A stretch of DNA of 64,000 nucleotides from Thermoflexus hugenholtzii (GTDB lineage Bacteria; Chloroflexota; Anaerolineae; Thermoflexales; Thermoflexaceae), in contig NZ_CP076326.1 in assembly GCF_018771565.1 (NCBI RefSeq), forward strand, positions 930,001 to 994,000. The letters are read 5' to 3'. Positions 8,825-17,985 of the stretch are shown here, piece by piece; positions within the stretch are counted from its first letter, which is position 1, and each line of letters starts with the position of its first letter. Made by a program: the position numbers and the translations under genes. Under the pieces are notes generated by a model, which had not been told where the DNA came from, searched no databases, and saw only the letters and a list, made by a program, of their open reading frames with translations.

Positions 8825-10077
8825 ACGGACGCAAACACCTCGGATGGTGGTTGGGGTTGCTCGTCCTGCTCAGCGCCTGCCGGCCGGGGGCCGCTCGGCC
8901 GCTGGTGGTCTCCGGTTATCTGGAGGCGCGGATGGTCGACGTGATCGCGGTGGAGGGCGGTCGGGTGCTTCAAGTTCGGGTGGAGGAAGGGGATGTCGTC
9001 CGGCCCGGGCAGCCTCTTGTGGATCTGGACCCGGCTTTTCTGGAGGCCCAGATCCGAATGGCCGAGGCCCAGGTGGCGCAGGCCCGGGCCGCGCTGGAAG
9101 CGCTGGAGGCGGGGCCCCGGGAGGAAGATCTGCGGGAGGCGGCCGCGCGGGTGGATCAGGCCCAGGCCCTGCGGGATGGCGCCTATCAGGCCTGGCAGGA
9201 CGCGCAGGCGATGCTCCGGGAGCCTCAGGATCTCCTGCTCCAGCGGGAGGTGGCCGCCGCGCAGGTCCGGGCAGCCCAGGCGCGGCTGGAGCAGGCGGTG
9301 GCGCTGAAAGACATCGCGGAGCGGTTGAAGAGCCGGGCCGAGGCGGCGATGCGGGAGTGGGAGCGGCTTCCCCCCGCTCTCCGTCCGCCGTTGCCTGCGG
9401 AGGTGCGGAACGCGGCCTATGCTTACTGGTCGGCCTGGGCGGAGGTGAACCGGGCCGGCGCCGCCTACGATGGAAGCCGTGCCCTTCTGGAATACCTGGA
9501 TGCGGTGATCCGGGATCCGATCGCGTTGCGGACGCAGGTGGTGGAGGCGGAGGGGCGGTATCGGGCCGCGGAGGCTGTGCTGGAGGCCGCCCGGGCGCAG
9601 CAGGCGGCCCTCCGGGCGGGCGCCTCGCCGGAGCAGCGGGAAGCCGCGCGGGCACGCCTGCGGCAAGCGGAGGCGGCCCTGGAGGCCCTGAAAGCCCGCC
9701 GCTCCCGCTTCCAGCTTCTCGCTCCTCGGGGAGGGATCGTGGCGTTGCGGGCGGTGGAGCCCGGCGAGCGGGTGGCCCCCGGGACCCGGGTGCTGCAGCT
9801 GATGGATCTCCAGACTCTGGAGCTGGTCGTCTACATCCCGGAGGCCGCGCTGGGTCGGGTGCGACCCGGTATGAAAGTCCCGGTGACCGTGGAGGGGTTC
9901 CCGGGCGAGCGGTTTGAGGGGGTGATCGTTCATATCGCCGAGGAGGCTTCCTTCATCCCGCGCAACGTCCAGAGCCCGGAGGAGCGGGCGCGCCTGACCT
10001 TCGCGGTGCGCATCCGCCTGGAGAACCCGGACGGTCGTCTGAAGCCGGGAGTGCCCGCGGACGTTGAGATCCCTTGA
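8821..10077 (+). CDS. HlyD-family membrane fusion lipoprotein (first adaptor)
   Basis: This is a 418-residue periplasmic-adaptor-type protein. It begins with a lipoprotein signal ending in LLSAC (Cys20 the likely lipidated residue). A split biotinyl-lipoyl hairpin follows (VIAVEGGRVLQVRVEEGDVV and LLAPRGGIVALRAVEPGERV), separated by a long Ala/Glu/Arg-rich coiled coil (about residues 75-290), then a beta-barrel domain. It is coupled by ATGA overlap to the second ATPase. It should link the inner-membrane exporter to the cell envelope. If the host has a single membrane, the adaptor would act outside it. Confidence 0.9.
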   Translation: MNGRKHLGWWLGLLVLLSACRPGAARPLVVSGYLEARMVDVIAVEGGRVLQVRVEEGDVVRPGQPLVDLDPAFLEAQIRMAEAQVAQARAALEALEAGPREEDLREAAARVDQAQALRDGAYQAWQDAQAMLREPQDLLLQREVAAAQVRAAQARLEQAVALKDIAERLKSRAEAAMREWERLPPALRPPLPAEVRNAAYAYWSAWAEVNRAGAAYDGSRALLEYLDAVIRDPIALRTQVVEAEGRYRAAEAVLEAARAQQAALRAGASPEQREAARARLRQAEAALEALKARRSRFQLLAPRGGIVALRAVEPGERVAPGTRVLQLMDLQTLELVVYIPEAALGRVRPGMKVPVTVEGFPGERFEGVIVHIAEEASFIPRNVQSPEERARLTFAVRIRLENPDGRLKPGVPADVEIP

Positions 10078-10090
10078 AGGAGGATCCCGA

Positions 10091-11326
10091 ATGCGTCGCT
10101 TCGCTCTGGTGCGGATGCTCCTGATGATCGGGATCATCGGCGGGATCGGGGGGTGGGCTCTTCTGCAGTCCCCTCGAAGCGCAGGGGGGGCGGAGGTGCG
10201 GTTCTCCGGCACCCTCACGGGTCGGAGCGTTCGCCTTTCGACAGAGGCAGGAGGAACGGTGCGCTGGCTGGCCGATGAGGGGACGACGGTGAAGGCGGGA
10301 GAGATCGTCGCCGAGCTGGAGGATCCGGTCCTCCAGCAGCAATTCCAGGAAGCGGAGGCGGCGGTGGAGGCGGCCCGGGCGGAGCTCGCCGCGCTGGAGG
10401 CGGGGGCCTCACCGGAGCAGCTCGCTGCCCTCGCCGCGCAGGTCCGCCAGGCGGAGGCGGAACGCGCCATGGCCGAAGGGCTCTGGCGGATGGCCCTGCG
10501 CCAGCTGCGGACGCCTCAAGACCTGGAGCGCCAGATCCTGGAGGCCCGGACGGCGCTGGCGGCGGCGGAGCAGGGGGTGGAACGGGCCCGGGCCGACCTG
10601 GAGAAGACGCGGGCGGAGCGGGATCGCCTGCCCTTCGATCAGCGGGAGATCGCCGACCAGCAGGTGGCTGCGGCGGAAGCGGCGTTGCGGGCGGCGGAGG
10701 CAGAGCGGGATGCAGCCCGGGCCCGGCTGGAGAGCCTCCTTCGGATCCGCCAGCGGCCTCTCGCGTTGCAGGCCCAGGTCCATGCGGCGGAGGCTCAGGT
10801 CCGGGCGGCAGAGGCCGCCGTCCGGGTAGCCCAGGCTCGGCTGGACCGCGCCCGGAACGGGCCTGCGCCGTGGGAGCGGGATGCGGCCCGGGCGGCCGTG
10901 GCCCTGGCCGAGGCGCGACGGGATCTGTTGCGCTTACAAATCGAACGGTTGCGCCTCACCGCACCGTTCACCGCGACGGTTTCCGAGCATCTGGCCCGTG
11001 TCGGAGAAACCCTGGGGGCTGGACAACCTGTCCTCAGCCTCAGCTCCGTGGATCCCCTGGAGATCACGATCTATGTGTCGGTGGGGCAGGTGGGGCGGCT
11101 GCGCGTGGGCCAGCCTGTGAAGGTTCAGGTGGATGCCTTCCCCGGCGAAATGTTCCCCGGTGTGATCGCCCGCATTGCACCGGAGGCGACCTTCACCCCC
11201 CGTAACGTCCAGACCCGGGAGGAGCGTCAGGCCCTGGTCTTCCCGGTGACCGTGCGGGTGCCCAACCCGGAGGGACGGCTGAAGGCCGGGATGCCTGCCG
11301 ATGTCTTGCTTCCCCTTGGGCCCTGA
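10091..11326 (+). CDS. HlyD-family membrane fusion protein (second adaptor)
   Basis: This is a 411-residue paralogue of the preceding adaptor. An N-terminal membrane anchor (MLLMIGIIGGIGGWALL) replaces the lipobox. A lipoyl half with WLADEGTTVKAGEIVAELED precedes a long coiled coil, the second lipoyl half (LTAPFTATVSEHLARVGETL) and a beta-barrel domain. The ATG at 10091 has a perfect aggagg site starting right after the previous stop; an earlier in-frame start at 10064 would overlap the upstream gene and lacks this support. Two different adaptors for one permease is unusual and may mean a mixed adaptor ring or two alternative complexes. Confidence 0.9.
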   Translation: MRRFALVRMLLMIGIIGGIGGWALLQSPRSAGGAEVRFSGTLTGRSVRLSTEAGGTVRWLADEGTTVKAGEIVAELEDPVLQQQFQEAEAAVEAARAELAALEAGASPEQLAALAAQVRQAEAERAMAEGLWRMALRQLRTPQDLERQILEARTALAAAEQGVERARADLEKTRAERDRLPFDQREIADQQVAAAEAALRAAEAERDAARARLESLLRIRQRPLALQAQVHAAEAQVRAAEAAVRVAQARLDRARNGPAPWERDAARAAVALAEARRDLLRLQIERLRLTAPFTATVSEHLARVGETLGAGQPVLSLSSVDPLEITIYVSVGQVGRLRVGQPVKVQVDAFPGEMFPGVIARIAPEATFTPRNVQTREERQALVFPVTVRVPNPEGRLKAGMPADVLLPLGP

Positions 11327-11362
11327 ACGATCCCGAGGGCAGGGAAGCCGCGCGTTCCGCCT

Positions 11363-11629
11363 TCAGGCGCGGAAGAAAGAGGGAACGAAGGGAACTAGCG
11401 CATCCCAGCCTTCGGTGATCACGCGCTCCCGGGTGGCCGGATCCAGCGTCAAGGTCACGGTCTCCCCTTCCGTGCGGATCACGAAGGTGACCGTCTCCCC
11501 GTTGTTGGGAATGATCTGGGTGATGCAGGGACGATCCACGCCCATCGGGTGTTCCGCCAGGAAGGCGAAACACCGGACGCAGAAGGGGAGACTGCCCGTG
11601 CAGATGTCCCGATCGATGTAAATCTTCAT
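11363..11629 (-). CDS. Small cysteine-containing protein of unknown function
   Basis: This is an 88-residue protein with no family I can name. The start MKIYIDRDICTG resembles the opening of small ferredoxins. Cys10, Cys17, Cys20 and Cys35 are the only cysteines and could bind a metal or cluster, but the spacing is not the standard CxxCxxCxxxC. The rest is predicted beta-rich (TVTFVIRTEGETVTLTLD). The ATG at 11629 has a ggaggac ribosome site; a longer in-frame start at 11662 is less likely. It is convergent with the exporter operon. Confidence 0.75.
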   Translation of the reverse strand: MKIYIDRDICTGSLPFCVRCFAFLAEHPMGVDRPCITQIIPNNGETVTFVIRTEGETVTLTLDPATRERVITEGWDALVPFVPSFFRA

Positions 11630-11829
11630 GGCGTCCTCCCCATCCTCATGCCGAACGAGCATGCGAAGCCTGTAGAACCCAGCGATGCGATTTCATGGAT
11701 TCCCGTTTTCAGTATCCCGCTTGAGGAGGTCTCCGGATAGTGAGTTCCAACAGGGGGAAGGGGTGAAGATCGGCAGGGGGATCGGGAGGGGGACGACAGG
11801 AAGCCGCCCCCCTCCCGGAGGTGGGATGT

Positions 11830-12990
11830 TCAGCGGGTCCATTCGGCCTGGGCGGCGGCGACGCCGGCCCCGGGGGTGACGGGGTGCCCCAGGCGGCGCA
11901 GGGCGATCTCGATGGCGCTGAGGGTCTGGAGGAGGGCCGGCAGGCCGATCTCCCCCATATGGCCGACCCGGAAGGAGCGGCCCCGCAGGGCGGGGTGGAT
12001 GGCCCCGGCCACCGTCACCCCAGCCGCTTCGATCTCCCGGATCAGGCGATCGTCGATCCCATTGGGGTAATAGATCACGCTCAGGGTGACGGCGGCCCAG
12101 GCGGGATCCCGGGGCACCATCTCCAGCTCCATCGCTCGCAATCCGGCCCGGAAGGCGCGGGCGATCCGCTCGTGGCGGGCCCATCGCGCCTCCATCCCCT
12201 CGGCGCGGATACGGCGGAGGGAGACGGCCATGGCGGCCACCAGGTTGACGGCGGGCGTGGCGAAATAAGCGGGACGGCCGGCCTGGAAGGCCTCCATCAC
12301 CGGGAGCCACTTCCCCCAATCGGCGTAATAAGACCGCGTCCGGGTTCGCCGGCGTCGATAGGCCTCCAGGGCGGAGGGGCGGACGACGACGATGGCCAGA
12401 CCGGGCGGCACAGCGAGCGCCTTCTGGGATCCGGTGAGGGCGACATCGACCTCCCAGGCGGTTTGGTGAAAGCGTTGCCCGCCCACCGCGCACACGCCGT
12501 CGACGACCACCAGGGCGCCGTAGCGGTGGGCCAGGGGGGCCCAGCGCTCCACCGGCACCACGACCCCGGTGGAGGTGTCGACGTGGGTGAGGGTGAGGAC
12601 CTTCGCCCCCTGCCGCAGCGCCGCTTCGATCTGGGTCTCATCGGGCAGGGCGCCGGGCTCCGCCGTCACCCGGATGACCTGCGCGTCCAGCCATTCGGCC
12701 AGCTCGGCCATCCGGGCGGCGAAGTAGCCGGTGTCCACGACCACCACCCGATCCCCCGGTTCCACCAGGTTGGCCAGGGCCATCTCCATCGCCAGGGTTC
12801 CGGACCCAGGGATCAGGAAGGGCTGGCCGTCGGGGGCGTCAAAGACTTCCCGAAGGCCGTCCAGGGACTCCTGCATCAGGACGGCGAAGGCGGAGGACAT
12901 GTGGCTGAGAGGTGGGCGGGCCATCGCGGCCAGGACCTCGGGGTCCACCTCGACGGGACCGGGGATCATGAGCAGGGTGCGTGGCGTCAT
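11830..12990 (-). CDS. Class V PLP aminotransferase (alanine/serine-glyoxylate type)
   Basis: This is a 386-residue fold-type I PLP enzyme of the alanine-glyoxylate / serine-glyoxylate / serine-pyruvate aminotransferase group. The N-terminus LLMIPGPVEVDPEVL and the HMSSAF segment are typical. VVVDGVCAVGG carries the Asp that contacts the PLP nitrogen, and GSQKAL carries the Schiff-base Lys190. A C-terminal Arg in SFRVGHMGE binds the substrate carboxylate. A gaggagcg site precedes the ATG at 12990. It stands alone, with no photorespiratory or methylotrophic serine-cycle genes nearby, so the exact amino donor remains open. Confidence 0.92.
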   Translation of the reverse strand: MTPRTLLMIPGPVEVDPEVLAAMARPPLSHMSSAFAVLMQESLDGLREVFDAPDGQPFLIPGSGTLAMEMALANLVEPGDRVVVVDTGYFAARMAELAEWLDAQVIRVTAEPGALPDETQIEAALRQGAKVLTLTHVDTSTGVVVPVERWAPLAHRYGALVVVDGVCAVGGQRFHQTAWEVDVALTGSQKALAVPPGLAIVVVRPSALEAYRRRRTRTRSYYADWGKWLPVMEAFQAGRPAYFATPAVNLVAAMAVSLRRIRAEGMEARWARHERIARAFRAGLRAMELEMVPRDPAWAAVTLSVIYYPNGIDDRLIREIEAAGVTVAGAIHPALRGRSFRVGHMGEIGLPALLQTLSAIEIALRRLGHPVTPGAGVAAAQAEWTR

Positions 12991-13096
12991 GGATGGCGCT
13001 CCTCAGGAAAAGATAGAACCCGGAGGGCGAGACCGGCCATATCCGCACACCGCCCTCCGGGGGACGGTCTGCGTCAGGGAGGGCGAGGCTGGACCT

Positions 13097-14554
13097 TTAC
13101 CGCGCTCCCTTTCGGGAAGCCGTCTTTTTTCGCCTGGAGACGGGGGGGCCGCCTTTCCCCCAGATGACCCGTCCGTAGGAGAAAACCAGGTGGAAACCCA
13201 GATCATAGATCCGTTCCCGCACCTCGGGACGGGCCCGATAGCAGAAGCATACAGGGACGATGAGACGCTCTTTCTTCTCCTCACCCTGGCGGGTCAGATA
13301 CTCCGAGATCAGGGGCAGCTTTTTAGCGAACCGCTCCACCTCCCCGACGGTGATGTTGTATTTGGCCTCCCCCACGATCCAGATTTCGTATTTGGGGCGG
13401 GCGGGGTCGTAGGCCCGGCCCATGATATCGACTTCCAGCTCGTGGTTGTCCCAGCGCAGGAAGGTGCGTTCCAGGACGTCCACCTTCCATCCCAGCTCCC
13501 GGGTGAAGGTGTCGTGGATGACGATGTAGGCGGCGTCCTCGAGATCGCCCCCGATCACATCGCTCAGGGCGCCGACCTGGCGGGTCATCTGTTCCATCAG
13601 CCGCTCCAGTCGGGCGATGCGTTCTTCCGCCTGGGCCTGGGCTTCGGCGAGGCGGGCGAGGGCTTCTTCCAGGCGGCGCTGGCCCTCTTCCACGCGAGCG
13701 AGGCGCTCTTCGGTGCGGATTTGGGCTTCCTCCAGGCGGCGCTGGTTCTCCTCCAAACGGGCCACGCGTTCTTCGGTGCGGGCCTGGGCTTCGGCCAGGC
13801 GGGCGAGGGCCTCTTCCACGCGGGCGAGACGTTCTTCGGTGCGGATTTGGGCTTCTTCGAGGCGGGCCACGCGTTCTTCGGTGCGGGCCTGGGCTTCGGC
13901 CAGGCGGGCGAGGGCCTCTTCCACGCGGGCGAGGCGTTCTTCGGTGCGGATTTGGGCCTCTTCGAGGCGGGCCACGCGTTCTTCGGTGCGGGCCTGGGCT
14001 TCGGCCAGGCGGGCGAGGGCTTCCTCCAGGCGGCGTTGGCTCTCCTCCACGCGAGCGAGGTGCTCTTCGGTGCGGATTTGGGCTTCTTCGAGGCGGGCCA
14101 CGCGTTCTTCGGTGCGGGCCTGGGCTTCGGCCAGGCGGGCGAGGGCCTCTTCCACGCGGGCGAGACGTTCTTCGGTGCGGATTTGGGCTTCTTCGAGGCG
14201 GGCCACGCGTTCTTCGGTGCGGGCCTGGGCCTCGGCCAGGCGGACGACGGCTTCTTCCAGACGGGCGTGGGCCTCGATCAGACGGGTGAGGGCCTCTTCC
14301 ATTCGCGCATGGGCCACCGTCAGGCGCGCCAGGCCCTCTTCCACAGATCCGTAGCCCTTGGTCAGCTGGTTGACCTCCGTCTGCAGCCCACCCAGGCTTC
14401 CTTCCAGCCACCGGCGCAAGTCCGCGATCCCCTGGTCCCCGCGGGCCGCCAGGTGATCCAGGGCCTTGAGGAGGGTGTCCACGGCCGCTTCGTCAAACAC
14501 CCTGCGGAGGATGGCGCGCAGCGTGTCCTGCTCTTCCCGGGAGAGCGCTTGCAT
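13097..14554 (-). CDS. Repeat-built coiled-coil protein with C-terminal PD-(D/E)XK nuclease-like domain (DUF3782-like)
   Basis: This is a 485-residue protein. Residues ~1-70 form a helical head; residues ~90-325 are an almost perfect heptad coiled coil made of repeated units such as RVARLEE, AQIRTEE and ALARLAE. The last ~160 residues are globular, with NHELEVDIMGRA and IVGEAKYN, which supply the D and ExK of the PD-(D/E)XK fold seen in DUF3782-type proteins. Nuclease activity is not certain; such proteins are common in thermophiles and their role is unknown. At DNA level the coil is a 105-bp tandem repeat, so its length probably varies between strains. Confidence 0.88.
   Translation of the reverse strand: MQALSREEQDTLRAILRRVFDEAAVDTLLKALDHLAARGDQGIADLRRWLEGSLGGLQTEVNQLTKGYGSVEEGLARLTVAHARMEEALTRLIEAHARLEEAVVRLAEAQARTEERVARLEEAQIRTEERLARVEEALARLAEAQARTEERVARLEEAQIRTEEHLARVEESQRRLEEALARLAEAQARTEERVARLEEAQIRTEERLARVEEALARLAEAQARTEERVARLEEAQIRTEERLARVEEALARLAEAQARTEERVARLEENQRRLEEAQIRTEERLARVEEGQRRLEEALARLAEAQAQAEERIARLERLMEQMTRQVGALSDVIGGDLEDAAYIVIHDTFTRELGWKVDVLERTFLRWDNHELEVDIMGRAYDPARPKYEIWIVGEAKYNITVGEVERFAKKLPLISEYLTRQGEEKKERLIVPVCFCYRARPEVRERIYDLGFHLVFSYGRVIWGKGGPPVSRRKKTASRKGAR
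13625..14285. repeat. 105-bp in-frame tandem repeats (five heptads each)
   Basis: The word cttcggtgcgggcctgggct recurs at 13771, 13876, 13981, 14107 and 14212, giving periods of 105, 105, 126 and 105 bp. 105 bp equals five heptads, and the 126-bp interval carries one extra heptad (SQRRLEE). Frame is always kept, so the array expands or contracts the coiled coil without disrupting the gene. Confidence 0.93.
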
Positions 14555-14584
14555 AGGGATTCCCTCAGTGAAGGGACCTCTTTA

Positions 14585-15715
14585 TCAGTTTAACACATCT
14601 TGAGCCGGATGGTGCGATGCGGCGAGGGCTTCGGCCGCGCGGATCCGCTTCCCCAGCGCCGGGTGGGTGTAGAAGATCCATTCCACCCAGGGCTCCGGAT
14701 CCAGCTCCGCCAGGTTCTGCTCGCCCAGCTTCCGCAAGGCCGTTGCCAGCGCCATCGGTCGTCCGCACAGGCGGATGGCCTCTCGATCCGCCTCCCATTC
14801 CCGCCAGCGCGACCACGCGTTCACCGGGATCATCCAGATCAACCGGAACAGGAGAGCGCCGATGGCCAGCGCGGGCAGGCTGGATGGGTGATCCAGGCCG
14901 GGGAGGCCCAGGGCCCGGACCCCCAGGGGCAGCCCTTGCGCTCCGATGAAGAACCCGGCCAGGCTGATGAGGCTCTCCAGGGCCAGGCCCAGGGGGATAT
15001 CCCGATGCAGATGATGGGCCAGCTCGTGGGCCAGGATCGCCTCGATTTCGTCGGGGGTGTAGCGCGAAAGCAGCGTGTCCCCGATCACGATCCGTCGGGT
15101 GGGCCCCAGCCCCATCAGCCCGGCGTTGGCCGCCCGGGTCCGCCGGCTCATGTCGATCACATAGGCGCCTCGCACCCGGATGCCGGCCCGCTGGGCCAGA
15201 CGGGCCAGCCGCCCGGCGAGCTCGGGATCCTGGAGGGGCTGGAACCGGTAGAACAGGGGGGCGAGGAGCACGGGGGCGAGCTGGGCCAGCACAACGGTGA
15301 AGCCGATCCAGGCGGCTCCTACGGGAAGCCACCAGGTGTGGGGCCAGCGTCGGAAGGCGAGGTAGAGCCCGCCGATCAGAGGCAGGCCGATGGCGGCGCT
15401 GATCCCTCCGGCCTTGAGGTAATCGAGGAGCCACGCGGCGCGCGTCTGGGTGGAGAGGCCGAAACGGTGGGGGAGGAGGAACCCGCCGTAGAAATCGATG
15501 GGGAAGGAGAGCAAGGCCCATCCCCCTCCGAACAGGAAGGCCATCCCCATCGCGTCCAACGGGGGCGGGAGGCGGCGGGCCAGGGCCTCGCCGAGGCCGA
15601 GGGCCAGGCCGCTTCCCAGCCAGGCCATGGCGTAGGCGGCGAACAGGGCGATCTCCGCCGCCCACAGGCGACGGCGCAGCCGGGCGTAACGCCGGGCCTG
15701 CTCCTCCCGGTCCAT
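14585..15715 (-). CDS. M48 family zinc metalloprotease (Ste24/HtpX-like)
   Basis: This is a 376-residue membrane protease. Several hydrophobic segments occupy residues 20-155. The cytoplasmic catalytic part has AHELAHHLHRD (zinc His230 and His234, catalytic Glu231) and the family segment NAGLMGLGPTRRIVIGDTLL. A second zinc ligand is expected in REWEADREAIRL. This architecture resembles CAAX-type Ste24 proteases used in membrane protein quality control. It starts 15 nt after the stop of the metallo-beta-lactamase-fold gene upstream and is probably co-transcribed with it. Confidence 0.9.
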   Translation of the reverse strand: MDREEQARRYARLRRRLWAAEIALFAAYAMAWLGSGLALGLGEALARRLPPPLDAMGMAFLFGGGWALLSFPIDFYGGFLLPHRFGLSTQTRAAWLLDYLKAGGISAAIGLPLIGGLYLAFRRWPHTWWLPVGAAWIGFTVVLAQLAPVLLAPLFYRFQPLQDPELAGRLARLAQRAGIRVRGAYVIDMSRRTRAANAGLMGLGPTRRIVIGDTLLSRYTPDEIEAILAHELAHHLHRDIPLGLALESLISLAGFFIGAQGLPLGVRALGLPGLDHPSSLPALAIGALLFRLIWMIPVNAWSRWREWEADREAIRLCGRPMALATALRKLGEQNLAELDPEPWVEWIFYTHPALGKRIRAAEALAASHHPAQDVLN

Positions 15716-15730
15716 CGCCTGCTCCCCGGA

Positions 15731-16363
15731 TCAGCGCTCCGGCTTCAGGATGACCACGGTGCCCGGATAGAGGGAGCGGAAGCGCTCGGCGTCGGCCTCG
15801 GAGCCGGCCACTCCGGCTCCGTAATGCATGGGGATGGCGACCTTCGGCCGGATGGCTGCGGCGGCCTGGGCGGCCTCCTCCGCCGTCATCACGTAAGTCC
15901 CGCTGACGGGGAGCAGGGCGATATCGCAGCGGATCTCCTTCATCTCGGGGATGAAGTCTGTGTCCCCGGCGAAGTAGAGACGCTCCCCTTCGATGGTGAG
16001 GATGAAGCCCAGCCCGCCGGCCTCCCGGGGGTGGAATCGTTTGTTGATGTTGTAGGCCGGCACCGCTTCGATCTCCACGCCCTTCACGGAGAGGCGCTCG
16101 CCGGGGCGCATGGCCTGGGCGCCTTTGATTTTGGCGGCCGCTGCCGGGCTGCTGATGATCACGGTGTCCGGCTGGCGGAGCCGGTTGACGTCCTCCGGAG
16201 AGCAATGATCGAAGTGCTCGTGGCTGATCAGGATGAGATCCGCTTTCGGCGCGTCCGCAGGGACCTGCCAGGGATCCAAATAGATCACCGGCGGTCCATC
16301 GATGCGGAAGGCGTCATGACCCAGCCAGTGGATCCGGCTCAACAGGCGAGGGCGCGTTTCCAT
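15731..16363 (-). CDS. Metallo-beta-lactamase-fold metal-dependent hydrolase (UlaG/UPF0173-like)
   Basis: This is a 210-residue cytoplasmic hydrolase of the beta-lactamase_2 type. The binuclear metal site is visible as SHEHFDH (His48, His50, Asp52, His53), FAGDTDF supplies the bridging Asp, and IPMHYGAG the distal His. The substrate is not predictable; relatives include L-ascorbate-6-phosphate lactonase and phospholipase-D-like enzymes. It is the first gene of a two-gene unit with the M48 protease. Confidence 0.9.
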   Translation of the reverse strand: METRPRLLSRIHWLGHDAFRIDGPPVIYLDPWQVPADAPKADLILISHEHFDHCSPEDVNRLRQPDTVIISSPAAAAKIKGAQAMRPGERLSVKGVEIEAVPAYNINKRFHPREAGGLGFILTIEGERLYFAGDTDFIPEMKEIRCDIALLPVSGTYVMTAEEAAQAAAAIRPKVAIPMHYGAGVAGSEADAERFRSLYPGTVVILKPER

Positions 16364-16464
16364 GAGGAACCTCCCTCTGATGCTTGGGGACCGTCCATCG
16401 AGCCGCCGAATGGTTCATGGCAAACTATAGAGCCAGTCAGGCAGGAAAAGCAAACCGGGGCCGC

Positions 16465-17985
16465 TTATCGTCTTGCGAGATACAGGGTGCAGAGGCCCAG
16501 GTTCTCACCCGGTTCCATCTCCTGCTCCACGAATGCCTCGATCCGCGCTGGGCGCAGGTTCCATTCCCAGCGCCAATAGCACACCCAGCGGATGCGCCCC
16601 TCCCGGATGGCCTGCATGGTCTCCTCCTGGCCGGCCCGGCCGAAGGAGGTGGCCGTGGGGATGTCAAAGGGCGTTGGGTTGCGCAATCCGGTCTGCAGAT
16701 AATAGAACCCGGCGGTGGGGAAAAGCAGGAACACAGAGGGCTCGGGAGCCCGTTCGCGCAATCGTGCGCTCTCTTCCATGATCTGCGCTTGCAGGGCAGG
16801 GGCGATCAGGACGCCCCCGAAATGGGGAAGGGAAGAGATCGTCAGACGGCCCTGGAGGAGGCGCAACGGCGGGATCATCAACGCCACGATCAGGCCCAGG
16901 ATGAGCAGCGCGCCGATCCCGCGTTCGAGGACGATTTTCCACGGGCGGATCGACCATGCGCTCCATCCGCTGATCATTACTGTCAGCAAAGCCGGGACGG
17001 CATAAATGAGGTGCGCATAATCGGCTCGGGGAAAGATGCCCAGGAAAGCGGCCGCTGCAAAGAGGCCCGAGGCGATCCATGGGGCGCGCCCGGATGAGGG
17101 CGGAACCAGGAAGCCGCCGATCCAGAAGAAACCGGCCAGGAAAGGCAGGAGGAATGAAAAGGATCTCAGGGCCCACAGCCCCTGTTCCAGGGTGGAATGG
17201 GGGGAAAGGGCTTGCAGACTGCGAAGGATTCCTGCAAGCCCTTCCGTATAAGGGATCCCGGAGAGGCGCAGGTAAGTTGTCTTGTTGAGCGCGCCGTAAT
17301 CCATGAACTTCGGCCCCCCGCCGCTCAGCCAGACCGGCAGGAACGTCAGCGCGAGCGTCCCCAGAAAGGCGAGCCCGAGGGAGCTGCTCTCGATCCACAG
17401 CCGGCGGAGGGGAGGGCGTTCTTCCCCGCGCCGGATCAGGAAGCTCCCCAGGATCGCCAGAAACGCGTAGCCGCCGATGTTCTGTTTGGCGGCGAAACTC
17501 AGCCCGGCGGCTGCTCCCGCCCAGGCGAGGAGGCGCCGGCGGGCCTGCGCGTCACTGGCTCCCAGCGCGGCGGTGGTGGCATCGAAAGCGGCCATCAGGA
17601 AAGCGTTGGCCAGAGATTGATAGGGCGCGTGGGGCGCAGGGGGTGCCAGCAGCAGGTTCGCCCCGAGGAACAGCATACAAGCTCCTGGGCCTGCCCCCAT
17701 CCGCTCCAGGATACGCATCCCGAAGAGCAGCGCGGCCGTGTAGCCGGCGGCCACCACCGCCTTCACCGCGAGGATCTCCACACCGATCAGGGAGATCAAG
17801 GGCGCGGTGAAAGCCACAGCGAGAGGGCCGGCCCCGTAGAATACGTCCCGGTAAAGCACCTCCCCCTCATGGACCCGCCGCATCACCTGCAGGAACCACG
17901 CCTCATCCCCCCGGTTGATCCCCGCCGCCATGTTCAGATACAGGCTGATCAGGAAGAGCCCGACCGTTAGAGCCGCTCTTTTCAT
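16465..17985 (-). CDS. Polytopic membrane glycosyltransferase-like protein (GT39/ArnT-like)
   Basis: This is a 506-residue protein with about ten hydrophobic helices and a C-terminal soluble tail. Near the N-terminus NRGDEAWFLQVMRRVHEGEVLYRDVFYGAGP carries an acidic Asp-Glu pair in the first extracytoplasmic loop, the site that holds the catalytic Asp in GT-C enzymes using polyprenyl-phosphate sugars. The ATG at 17985 overlaps the methyltransferase stop by ATGA; the longer in-frame extension upstream is shadow. It is the last gene of a glycan cluster and probably transfers a sugar supplied as a lipid-linked donor. The acceptor is unknown. Confidence 0.83.
   Translation of the reverse strand: MKRAALTVGLFLISLYLNMAAGINRGDEAWFLQVMRRVHEGEVLYRDVFYGAGPLAVAFTAPLISLIGVEILAVKAVVAAGYTAALLFGMRILERMGAGPGACMLFLGANLLLAPPAPHAPYQSLANAFLMAAFDATTAALGASDAQARRRLLAWAGAAAGLSFAAKQNIGGYAFLAILGSFLIRRGEERPPLRRLWIESSSLGLAFLGTLALTFLPVWLSGGGPKFMDYGALNKTTYLRLSGIPYTEGLAGILRSLQALSPHSTLEQGLWALRSFSFLLPFLAGFFWIGGFLVPPSSGRAPWIASGLFAAAAFLGIFPRADYAHLIYAVPALLTVMISGWSAWSIRPWKIVLERGIGALLILGLIVALMIPPLRLLQGRLTISSLPHFGGVLIAPALQAQIMEESARLRERAPEPSVFLLFPTAGFYYLQTGLRNPTPFDIPTATSFGRAGQEETMQAIREGRIRWVCYWRWEWNLRPARIEAFVEQEMEPGENLGLCTLYLARR

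Noticed and set aside
11784-11816. G-run / C-run inverted repeat near the aminotransferase stop
   Set aside because: A stem can be drawn (gggaggggg with ccccctccc), but the loop is long and no T-run follows on either strand.
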